Assembly (NCBI GenBank): GCA_014377055.1
Contig: JACMQJ010000490.1
Coordinates: 1 to 5,432, forward strand
Reading direction: 5' to 3'
DNA from: Candidatus Sericytochromatia bacterium
Lineage (GTDB): Bacteria; Cyanobacteriota; Sericytochromatia; UBA7694; JACMQJ01
Length of the DNA stretch: 5,432 bases
Shown: one piece after another, positions 1-5,432 of the stretch
Layout: each line of letters opens with the position of its first letter
Numbering within the stretch: position 1 is the first letter of the stretch
Translations under genes and position numbers: made by a program
The notes under the pieces: model-generated
Told to the model about the DNA's origin: nothing
Database searches by the model: none
Seen by the model: only the letters and a program-made list of their open reading frames with translations

Positions 1-2
1 CA

Positions 3-43
3 TAAATTATAATAAAATCTTATACATTCACTAAATTATAATA
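3..43. repeat. Pair of 12-bp AT-rich direct repeats upstream of the kinase gene
   Basis: TAAATTATAATA occurs exactly at 3-14 and again at 32-43, 29 bases start to start. Each copy contains the 8-bp palindrome ATTATAAT. A shorter related copy, AAATTATAA, lies at 75-83, 42 bases after the equivalent position in the second copy. The repeats could be binding sites for a regulator of the kinase or of a gene left of the window, but such words recur easily by chance in DNA this AT-rich. The second copy also contains a perfect TATAAT (37-42) without a good -35 partner. The repeat is seen directly; any function is inference. Confidence 0.4.
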
Positions 44-82
44 TAGGTCATGCCTAATGATAAATTTTTGGCTAAAATTATA

Positions 83-98
83 AAACTTAGTAAAGTTT
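83..98. repeat. Small perfect inverted repeat (6-bp arms, 4-base loop)
   Basis: AAACTT (83-88) and AAGTTT (93-98) are exact reverse complements separated by AGTA. It lies about 15 bases upstream of the proposed -35 of the kinase promoter, so it could be an operator or the remnant of a terminator for an upstream gene. The arms are AT-rich and no clean T-run follows on the + strand, so a terminator is not well supported. Confidence 0.25.
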
Positions 99-111
99 GA
101 TAGATATATTA

Positions 112-140
112 TTTAAAAATTTCGATATTGTTGTTAGAAT
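112..140 (+). promoter_or_regulatory. Candidate sigma70-type promoter of the histidine kinase gene
   Basis: A -35-like TTTAAA (112-117, four of six consensus bases) is followed after 17 bases by TAGAAT (135-140, five of six). The -10 is preceded by TG plus one base (132-134), the extended -10 signature. Transcription would begin near 147, giving a leader of about 24 bases before the ATG at 171. The same extended -10 arrangement is seen at the promoter before the lipoprotein gene at 1880. In such AT-rich DNA the -35 match is weak evidence; the TG plus -10 is the stronger part. Confidence 0.4.
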
Positions 141-170
141 GCTTAAAGTAAAATTTGATTATAAATAGTA

Positions 171-1805
171 ATGGAAAAAGTTATCACACAAAGAGAAGAC
201 TACTATAGAGATATAATTGACAATATACCTGCAATGATTTGGATAACAGACTCAAAAGGTCAATGCACATTCATTAACAAATATTGGTGTGACTATACAG
301 GTACAACATTTGAAGAAAATCTTGGCAAAGGTTGGCTAAAGTGCGTTCGTCCAGACGATCTATATACTATGAAAGAAGCTTTTTCTTTGGCTAGTAAAAA
401 TAATACTAATTTTGAAGTTGATTATTGCTTGAGAAAACATGATGGTACATATACTTGGGTTGTCAGCTCTGGAATACCAAGATTTGATCAGAATAATAAT
501 TTTTTGGGTTATTCAGGTACTATAGTTAATATCAATCAAAGAAAAATAAAAGAACAAAAAATAAATGAAAACAAAGAAATACTAGAATTAAAAATAGAGA
601 TAACAGAGCTAAAACTAAAAGCTGAACAGGATAAATTTTATAACTTATTTATGAATGCTCCTATAGGTATCAATTATCTTAAAGGTAAAGATCACATTTA
701 TGATTTTGTTAATCCTCGTTATCAAAAATCTTTTGGTAATAGAGAGTTAATAGGTAAGCCAATCAAAGAAGCACTTCCAGAGCTTAATGGTCAGGGTATA
801 CATGAGCTACATGATCAAGTATATTTAAGCGGTAAACCGTATATTAATACTGAGATTAAAATATCTTTGGATAAAACAAACACTGGTAAACTGGAAGAAA
901 ATTACTACAGTATAATTTATGAGCCAATTTTTGATTTCAATAATCAAGTACAAGGTATTAGTACTTTTGTTATACAGACCACAGATCAGGTTGTAGCTCG
1001 CAAACAGGTAGAAGAGTTAAATAAAAATTTAAAAAAATCAAAAGCTAAATATAAATCATTATCCGAATCATTGGAGATCCAAATACAACAGAGAACAGAA
1101 GAATTAGCTAAATCAAATAAAGAGTTAGAACGCTCAAATCAGGATCTTAATTCTTTTGCTAATATCGCCAGTCATGACTTACAAGAACCATTAAGAGTAA
1201 TTTCTAGTTATACAAATCTCTTAGCTAGGAAATATAAAGATAAGTTGGATAAAGATGGTGGTGAATTTATTCAATACATAACAGATGGTACAAAGAGGAT
1301 GAAGGACTTAATTGAAGGAATACTTAATTATTCCAAAATCCAAAAAGATCAGCAAAATATTCAATCAATCGACTTAAATGAGATTATAAAAACTGTATTG
1401 GCTAACCTTGATTTTTCTATTAAAAATAATAATGCAAAAATTACTTATGAATCGTTTCCTACAATTAATGCTCAACCTATTTATATGGTTCAACTATTTC
1501 AAAATTTAATTTCAAATGCTATAAAATATTGCAAAAAAGATAATTGTCCTGTTGTTGATATTAAAGTACAAAAACAAAAAAGTCATTGGCTTTTTTCTGT
1601 AACTGATAATGGTATAGGTATTAATAATGATGAAATTGATAAGTTATTTGTCTTATTTCAACGTTTGCAAAGTAAGAGTGAATATGAAGGAACAGGAATA
1701 GGGCTTGCAAATTGTAAAAAAATAGTAGAAGTATATGGGGGCAATATTTGGGTAGAATCAAAGTATGAACAAGGATCTACTTTTTATTTTACCCTTCCCT
1801 TTTAA
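171..1805 (+). CDS. Cytoplasmic PAS-PAS sensor histidine kinase (HisKA/HATPase), orphan
   Basis: This is a sensor kinase of a two-component system, predicted to autophosphorylate a histidine and pass the phosphate to a response regulator. No transmembrane segment or signal peptide is visible, so it should sense a cytoplasmic cue. Domains in order: PAS with PAC about residues 12-125; a charged coiled-coil linker 126-155; a second PAS 155-275 of the kind with LFMNAPIGI and GNRELIGKPIKEALPELNGQG; a long coiled coil 275-330; HisKA about 328-392 with phospho-acceptor H335 in ASHDLQEPLR; and HATPase_c to residue 544. The ATPase shows an N box (N445, N449 in NLISNAIKY), G1 box DNGIGI (479-484), F box around F493-F496, and G2 box GTGIGL (507-512), so catalysis looks intact. 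No LOV cysteine motif or haem-ligand signature was recognised; the ligand is unknown. There is no receiver domain and no response regulator gene nearby. The ATG is the first after an in-frame TAA at 162-164; it has no clear Shine-Dalgarno sequence. Confidence 0.95.
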   Translation: MEKVITQREDYYRDIIDNIPAMIWITDSKGQCTFINKYWCDYTGTTFEENLGKGWLKCVRPDDLYTMKEAFSLASKNNTNFEVDYCLRKHDGTYTWVVSSGIPRFDQNNNFLGYSGTIVNINQRKIKEQKINENKEILELKIEITELKLKAEQDKFYNLFMNAPIGINYLKGKDHIYDFVNPRYQKSFGNRELIGKPIKEALPELNGQGIHELHDQVYLSGKPYINTEIKISLDKTNTGKLEENYYSIIYEPIFDFNNQVQGISTFVIQTTDQVVARKQVEELNKNLKKSKAKYKSLSESLEIQIQQRTEELAKSNKELERSNQDLNSFANIASHDLQEPLRVISSYTNLLARKYKDKLDKDGGEFIQYITDGTKRMKDLIEGILNYSKIQKDQQNIQSIDLNEIIKTVLANLDFSIKNNNAKITYESFPTINAQPIYMVQLFQNLISNAIKYCKKDNCPVVDIKVQKQKSHWLFSVTDNGIGINNDEIDKLFVLFQRLQSKSEYEGTGIGLANCKKIVEVYGGNIWVESKYEQGSTFYFTLPF

Positions 1806-1813
1806 ATAAATTT

Positions 1814-1844
1814 TTTACAACAACAAATACTTTTATGATATAAT
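1814..1844 (+). promoter_or_regulatory. Strong extended -10 promoter of the EF-hand lipoprotein gene
   Basis: A perfect TATAAT (1839-1844) is preceded by TG and one base (1836-1838), a full extended -10 element. A TTTACA (1814-1819, five of six against TTGACA) lies 19 bases upstream; this is longer than the ideal 17, which extended -10 promoters tolerate. The predicted start of transcription is near 1851, leaving about 29 bases before the ATG at 1880. No terminator hairpin is seen between the kinase stop and this site, so some read-through from the kinase gene is possible. Confidence 0.65.
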
Positions 1845-1868
1845 TTATAAGCTAAATATTTTTAACTA

Positions 1869-1883
1869 ATGGCTAAAAAATGA
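1869..1883 (+). other. Possible four-codon leader ORF (M-A-K-K-stop) overlapping the lipoprotein start
   Basis: ATG GCT AAA AAA TGA runs from 1869 to 1883, and its stop TGA overlaps the lipoprotein start codon ATG (1880-1882) in the ATGA arrangement used for translational coupling. Neither start has a recognisable Shine-Dalgarno sequence. It may be chance in an A-rich leader; translation is not shown. Confidence 0.2.
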
Positions 1884-2554
1884 AAAAAATAACTTTTTTA
1901 ATCTCATTTTATCTTATTTTAGGTTCTCTAACTGCATGTAGTAATGATGTAGCAAGTATTGTTCAACCAGACGATAATAATGTACAAACATTATCAACCG
2001 TTAGTGCTGGTAATAAATCAGATATTTTAATTAAACAAATGGTTGATAAAAGATTTACTTTTGCTGACAAAAATAAAGACAAAAAACTAGTTTTTAACGA
2101 ATTTAAGGGTTTAGAATCAGAACATGATGACATCAGAAAAAAGTCATTTGACCTAGAAGATACAAACAAAGATGGGATAATCACTTATGATGAATTTGTA
2201 AAAGCTGAGTTACCTGGAATAAAAAGCTCTATTAAGCAAATATTTAGTATGATGGATAACAATAAGAATGGTTTTATTGATCAAGGCGAAGAGTTAGATA
2301 CTGGTATTTATATGGATCAAACAGGCGCAGCAGATGCAGGTCAAAAAATAACTACTGAAGAAATAAAAAAAGAATATATCGCAGCTGATTTAAATAAAGA
2401 CAATAAACTTACTTTTGAAGAATATTTAAGTGTAGAAATGAAATATATTCTTATGGCTTCAGTTGATCCTTACAAAAACAGTTTTAATTCAAAAGTAAAT
2501 CCTGTTTCAATAAATAGATTTATTAATAATGCTCAAAAAGCAATAAAAAGATAA
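1880..2554 (+). CDS. EF-hand calcium-binding lipoprotein
   Basis: This is a predicted envelope-anchored calcium-binding protein. Residues 1-20 form a lipoprotein signal: MKK, a hydrophobic stretch, then lipobox L17-T-A-C20, so C20 would be lipidated after signal peptidase II cleavage. A low-complexity tether rich in S, N, D and V (21-50) follows. Four 12-residue EF-hand loops are visible: D63-E74 (D63, N65, D67, E74; K at position 6 instead of G), D94-E105 (D94, N96, D98, G99, E105), D126-E137 (D126, N128, N130, G131, E137) and D170-E181 (D170, N172, D174, E181; N at position 6). All keep position 1, 3, 5 and 12 ligands and a hydrophobic position 8. Spacing is 31, 32 and 44 residues, so an insertion separates loops 3 and 4. 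The role may be calcium buffering, sensing or stabilisation at the cell surface; no enzyme domain is seen. The gene is co-directional with the kinase 74 bases upstream but has its own promoter and a terminator after it. The ATG is the first after an in-frame TAA at 1874-1876. Confidence 0.9.
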   Translation: MKKITFLISFYLILGSLTACSNDVASIVQPDDNNVQTLSTVSAGNKSDILIKQMVDKRFTFADKNKDKKLVFNEFKGLESEHDDIRKKSFDLEDTNKDGIITYDEFVKAELPGIKSSIKQIFSMMDNNKNGFIDQGEELDTGIYMDQTGAADAGQKITTEEIKKEYIAADLNKDNKLTFEEYLSVEMKYILMASVDPYKNSFNSKVNPVSINRFINNAQKAIKR

Positions 2555-2570
2555 CCTTCAGATTCAGTAG

Positions 2571-2606
2571 GGACGTCTAACTAAACGTCCTCTTTCTTTA
2601 TTCTTT
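2571..2606 (+). terminator. Intrinsic terminator of the lipoprotein gene
   Basis: GGACGT (2571-2576) pairs perfectly with ACGTCC (2585-2590) around an 8-base loop, and a T-rich tract with scattered C and A runs from 2591 to 2606. It begins 16 bases after the lipoprotein stop, in the 43-base convergent gap. The T-rich tail overlaps the 3' end of the acyl-CoA ligase gene on the other strand. Read on the - strand the same hairpin is not followed by a T-run, so it is a good terminator only for the + strand. Confidence 0.75.
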
Positions 2607-4211
2607 TAACCAATATTTTTTGCGTATTTCTTTTTTATCAAACTTTCCAACTGTAGTTTTTGGTATTTCTGTAGTAAAAATAATTTTATCTGGTAACCAA
2701 AATTTTATAAAAGATTTAGCTAGATGAGCTTTTAATTGTTCCTCAGTTAAATTATGATCTTCTTTAGCCACAACCAAAGCAAGAGGTCTTTCAAACCATT
2801 CACTGTCAGGAATTGCTATAACAGCTGCCTCTAAAACACCAGAATAAGACATAAGTTCATTTTCAAGAGCAACGCTAGAAATCCACTCACCACCACTTTT
2901 AATCAAATCTTTGGTTCTATCTGTAATATTCATATATCCATCGCTTGTAATAGTTGCTACATCTCCTGTTCTAAACCAACCATCATCGGTAAAACTTTCA
3001 GAGTTAGGACTAACTTTATAATAGCTTTTGGCAACCCATGATCCTCTTACCTGTAGCTCTCCCATCGTTTCACCATCCCAAACAAGTTTTTTGCCGTGAT
3101 CATCAACAATTCTAATTTCGATACCACATATTGGATAACCTTGTTTTGACTTATAATTAAATTGTTCTTCTTGGCTCATATCTTCATGATTTTCATTTAG
3201 TATAGAAACAGTCCCAAGAGGTGAGGTTTCGGTCATTCCCCAAGCATGTAAAACTTTTATTTTTAGATCATTTTCATAAGATTCAATTAGTCCTCTTGGC
3301 ATTGCTGAACCACCAACCAAGCTATATCTCATAGAGCTTGTGTCACGAGGGTTATTTTTTAATTCATGATACAAACCATGCCAAATTGTAGGTACACCAG
3401 CCGAAATAGTTATTTTTTGTTCTTCTATTAATTGAGCTAATGACTCAGGTTTTAGATGAGGGCCTGGCATAACTATATTTGTACCTGACATAATACATGA
3501 GTATGGTAAACCCCAACACATAGCATGAAACATAGGAACAACAGGCATAACAATATCTCTAGTATTAAGACCAAGTGAATTGGTTTGGCTTTGAGCAACT
3601 GTGTGTAAATACATAGATCGATGACTATAAAGTACTCCTTTTGGTTCTCCTGTAGTGCCACTGGTATAACATAGCCCCATTGCTTGCTTTTCGTCTTGTA
3701 GATCCCAAGTATAATCATCAACTTCTTTTGACAATAAATCCTCGTAATAAAGTATATTTGGTATTTTTGTTTCTATTTTATCGGTATTAAAAACAATAAA
3801 ATGTTTTACAGTTTTAATTTGATCATAGATTTTTTCTAATAGTGGTATTAATGTTGCATCTACAATAATAATTTTATCTTCGGCATGATTAATAATATAT
3901 GTTAATTGCTCTACTGAAAGTCTGATATTAATTGTATGAATCACTGCACCCATACAAGGAATAGCATAATAACATTCAAGATGTTGATAGTTATTCCATG
4001 AAAGTGTTCCAACCCTATCACCACTTTCAATACCTAAATTTTTTAGCACATTTGCTAATTTCTTTACTCTTTTATAAAAATCTCTGTATTGATACTCATG
4101 AATTAAGCCATTAGGAAGTTTAGTTATTATTTTTTTGTCAGGGTATAAAAGATTCCCATACTCAAGAATATTATTAATAATAAGAGGATAATCCATCATT
4201 AAGCCTTGCAT
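2598..4211 (-). CDS. AlkK-like medium/long-chain fatty acid-CoA ligase
   Basis: This enzyme activates a fatty acid with ATP and coenzyme A to acyl-CoA, AMP and pyrophosphate, via an acyl-adenylate, feeding beta-oxidation or lipid synthesis. At 537 residues it is the usual full length for the AlkK / Thermus long-chain acyl-CoA synthetase group of the ANL superfamily. Motifs seen: P-loop YTSGTTGEPKG (182-192); VPMFHAMCWGLPY (225-237), whose W233 sits where the Thermus enzyme has its fatty-acid gate tryptophan; VGGSAMP (299-305); adenine motif AWGMTETSP (323-331); GWFRTGD (411-417); hinge region DRTKDLIKSGGEW (431-443); and the C-terminal catalytic lysine K523 in TVGKFDK. All catalytic signatures are present. 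The N-terminal GLMMDYPL is typical of this group and, with the Shine-Dalgarno sequence at 4221-4226, supports the ATG at 4209-4211; ATGs four and five codons later are alternatives. Chain-length preference cannot be read from sequence. The membrane-protein gene lies 108 bases upstream on the same strand. Confidence 0.95.
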   Translation of the reverse strand: MQGLMMDYPLIINNILEYGNLLYPDKKIITKLPNGLIHEYQYRDFYKRVKKLANVLKNLGIESGDRVGTLSWNNYQHLECYYAIPCMGAVIHTINIRLSVEQLTYIINHAEDKIIIVDATLIPLLEKIYDQIKTVKHFIVFNTDKIETKIPNILYYEDLLSKEVDDYTWDLQDEKQAMGLCYTSGTTGEPKGVLYSHRSMYLHTVAQSQTNSLGLNTRDIVMPVVPMFHAMCWGLPYSCIMSGTNIVMPGPHLKPESLAQLIEEQKITISAGVPTIWHGLYHELKNNPRDTSSMRYSLVGGSAMPRGLIESYENDLKIKVLHAWGMTETSPLGTVSILNENHEDMSQEEQFNYKSKQGYPICGIEIRIVDDHGKKLVWDGETMGELQVRGSWVAKSYYKVSPNSESFTDDGWFRTGDVATITSDGYMNITDRTKDLIKSGGEWISSVALENELMSYSGVLEAAVIAIPDSEWFERPLALVVAKEDHNLTEEQLKAHLAKSFIKFWLPDKIIFTTEIPKTTVGKFDKKEIRKKYWLKE

Positions 4212-4220
4212 CTATTCTAT

Positions 4221-4226
4221 TTCCTT
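4221..4226 (-). promoter_or_regulatory. Shine-Dalgarno site of the acyl-CoA ligase gene
   Basis: On the - strand AAGGAA lies 9 bases before the ATG at 4211-4209, a suitable spacing. It favours this start over the tandem ATGs 12 and 15 bases further in, although a second AAGG sits 4 bases before the latter pair. It is the clearest ribosome binding site in the window; the two + strand genes lack one. Confidence 0.65.
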
Positions 4227-4270
4227 AATCTTTTAAAAATTAATATACTTGTTTCAATCCTTTGTTCGAG

Positions 4271-4286
4271 TTGAGCTATGTCTCAA
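4271..4286. repeat. Short inverted repeat in the gap between the two minus-strand genes
   Basis: TTGAG (4271-4275) and CTCAA (4282-4286) form a 5-bp stem with a 6-base loop, about midway between the membrane-protein stop and the acyl-CoA ligase start. No T-run follows on either strand, so it is not a convincing terminator; an operator or a weak mRNA hairpin is possible. The rest of the 108-base gap is AT-rich. A TATAAT on the - strand (4313-4308) and a TATATT (4247-4242) lack good -35 partners. Confidence 0.25.
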
Positions 4287-4319
4287 TACTATTAGGATAT
4301 ATTGATTATTATATTCTAT

Positions 4320-5432
4320 TTATTTGAGCTTATAGACAGATTCTTCTCCTACTTGAATTATTTTTTTAAAGTTGTTATCAAAAAAAAGTTTATCTTTTAA
4401 CATGCTTTTTTCTGGAGGTCCAATCAAGGCATAATCAGCATTAAGCTCTTTGATAAACTTAATTTTTAATGCTCTTGGTTTATTAGCAAAAATGGATTTT
4501 ATCTTTTGTTCTCTAAAAAATGAATCTATTCCTTGCGTACATACATGAACATGATCGCCCATAAGTGTTGCTCTACCTGTCAAATATATTGGTGAATAAT
4601 GTATTGGAGCAGTTAAAAAAATTGAGTGAGTAGGAGTTTTTAATCTTATTTCTTTGGCTACATTAATAGCATCCGTTGACCATAATCTAAAGCTTCTTAC
4701 AGATGTAAACATAAATCTTGTTAGATCTATACCACCTGATAAAAATAATGTTAAAACTATAATTGAGGTTAAAATTTTACTATTTTTTGATAATCTAACT
4801 ATGCTTAATGCCATTAGTGGAATAGAGCCTATAAACCAAAAGAATATTACTTTGGCATTGTCACCAATCCAACAAGGTGAAAGAGAAATTATATTTGCTA
4901 AAAAAAACAAAAAAACAAATGGTATATATAGTTTTTTAAGATCTTTAGATGTTTCTTTTGATAATAATGTATCCAAGACTAAAAATATTAAAAAGCCTGT
5001 ATTTTTGATCCAAAACCATAGATAGTTATTATCAGTAGCCATCCAGCCTAAATGAACTCTAAACAACTCAGTATCATTATTTGTTACTCTTACCAAAACA
5101 AATAATAATTGAGGTAAGGCAATTATTGTCATAGGTATAAAAAAATACAACCAATTCTTTATGTAATTGATTGATTTTTCAAAGTATAAGAAAAATAAAA
5201 AGCAAATAATGATAATAACTGACATAAAACTATGAAAATGAAAAAGAGGAAATATACCAGCAGTAAAACCAGCCAATAAAAACTCTTCTTTTTTCTTTCT
5301 TTTAATTCCTAACCAAACTAATGTTAAAACTATCAAAGCTATAGGAAAACCAAAAAGAAAAGATCTCTGTGGTAATAGGTAACCAATAATAAAGTTATAA
5401 AATTGAAAATTATATTTATCAAGATCTGTATA
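4320..5432 (-). CDS. GT-C-like polytopic membrane protein, C-terminal 370 residues (N-terminus off window)
   Basis: The frame is open from the right edge to the TAA at 4322-4320, so this is a partial gene. About seven to eight hydrophobic segments are visible, near residues 24-42, 50-64, 66-84, 94-115, 137-155, 168-187, 193-212 and 220-236 counted from the edge. A soluble C-terminal domain of about 125 residues follows. Recognisable features are LLPQRSFLFGFP (19-30), a HFHSF segment (65-69), PCWIGDNAKVIFFW (186-199) and LTGRATLMGDHVHVCTQGID (284-303). These resemble conserved blocks of large GT-C fold membrane glycosyltransferase-like proteins, many annotated only as hypothetical. If so, it would transfer a sugar from a lipid-phosphate carrier on the outer face of the membrane. 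The acidic catalytic motif expected in the first large loop would lie upstream, beyond the window, so activity cannot be judged. A TTG at 5336-5334 is not the start: the 32 codons before it are open and carry the conserved PQRSFLFG block. It may share a transcript with the acyl-CoA ligase 108 bases downstream. Confidence 0.8.
   Translation of the reverse strand, partial: YTDLDKYNFQFYNFIIGYLLPQRSFLFGFPIALIVLTLVWLGIKRKKKEEFLLAGFTAGIFPLFHFHSFMSVIIIICFLFFLYFEKSINYIKNWLYFFIPMTIIALPQLLFVLVRVTNNDTELFRVHLGWMATDNNYLWFWIKNTGFLIFLVLDTLLSKETSKDLKKLYIPFVFLFFLANIISLSPCWIGDNAKVIFFWFIGSIPLMALSIVRLSKNSKILTSIIVLTLFLSGGIDLTRFMFTSVRSFRLWSTDAINVAKEIRLKTPTHSIFLTAPIHYSPIYLTGRATLMGDHVHVCTQGIDSFFREQKIKSIFANKPRALKIKFIKELNADYALIGPPEKSMLKDKLFFDNNFKKIIQVGEESVYKLK

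Noticed and set aside
171..554. LOV (blue-light) or haem-binding function for the first PAS domain
   Set aside because: The flavin-binding cysteine motif of LOV domains is absent and no haem-ligand signature was recognised; the domain is left as a PAS with unknown ligand.
1963..2184. 73-codon - strand ORF inside the lipoprotein gene
   Set aside because: It overlaps the EF-hand coding sequence, is serine/leucine-rich as expected from the reverse of acidic EF-hand codons, and has no family resemblance.
2571..2590. The GGACGT/ACGTCC hairpin as a bidirectional terminator also ending the acyl-CoA ligase gene
   Set aside because: On the - strand the hairpin is followed by CTACTGAATC rather than a T-run, so termination in that direction is not supported.
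3473..3721. 82-codon second-frame - strand ORF inside the acyl-CoA ligase gene
   Set aside because: It lies wholly within the catalytic core of the ligase in another frame and shows no domain of its own.
4230..4257. TTGAAA ... TAAAAG as a - strand promoter for the acyl-CoA ligase
   Set aside because: The hexamers are 16 bases apart, but the -10 matches only four of six positions and the predicted transcript would start inside the Shine-Dalgarno sequence.
4271..4286. TTGAG/CTCAA hairpin as a terminator for the membrane-protein gene
   Set aside because: The stem is only five base pairs, with no T-run on the - strand after it; kept only as a low-confidence inverted repeat.
4654..5025. 123-codon + strand ORF inside the membrane-protein gene
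   Set aside because: It is antisense to a well-supported coding frame with conserved membrane-protein blocks, has no recognisable domain, and is explained as a shadow of the AT-rich opposite strand.

Overview
This is a strongly AT-rich bacterial window with four substantial protein genes. Two lie on the + strand in the left half and two on the - strand in the right half, so transcription converges near 2555-2600. The classical lipobox on one product and the general gene content suggest a low-GC bacterium, probably with a diderm envelope. The closest recognisable relatives of the kinase's PAS and HisKA regions are typical of Bacteroidetes and Cyanobacteria-like lineages. The lineage cannot be fixed from this window; a Melainabacteria-like or other candidate-phylum origin is only a guess.

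Layout: 1-170 is non-coding, with short AT-rich direct repeats, a small inverted repeat and a plausible promoter. 171-1805 (+) encodes a soluble PAS-PAS-HisKA-HATPase sensor histidine kinase with no receiver domain and no response regulator beside it in the window. The 74-base gap after it carries a strong extended -10 promoter, followed by 1880-2554 (+), a lipoprotein with four EF-hand calcium loops. A 6-bp hairpin with a T-rich tail (2571-2606) ends the + strand unit. 2598-4211 (-) is a complete AlkK-like medium/long-chain fatty acyl-CoA ligase with a good Shine-Dalgarno sequence. After a 108-base gap, 4320-5432 (-) is the C-terminal 370 residues of a polytopic GT-C-like membrane protein whose reading frame is still open at the right edge.

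The genes do not form an obvious pathway. The kinase and the calcium lipoprotein are co-directional but appear to have separate promoters, and the acyl-CoA ligase and membrane protein could be co-transcribed but are functionally distinct. I see no mobile element, CRISPR array, RNA gene or defence system, and nothing that clearly represents an undescribed system. The most useful second-look points are the right-edge truncation, the unusual EF-hand arrangement, the kinase H-box lacking the usual phosphatase residue, and a four-codon mini-ORF overlapping the lipoprotein start.
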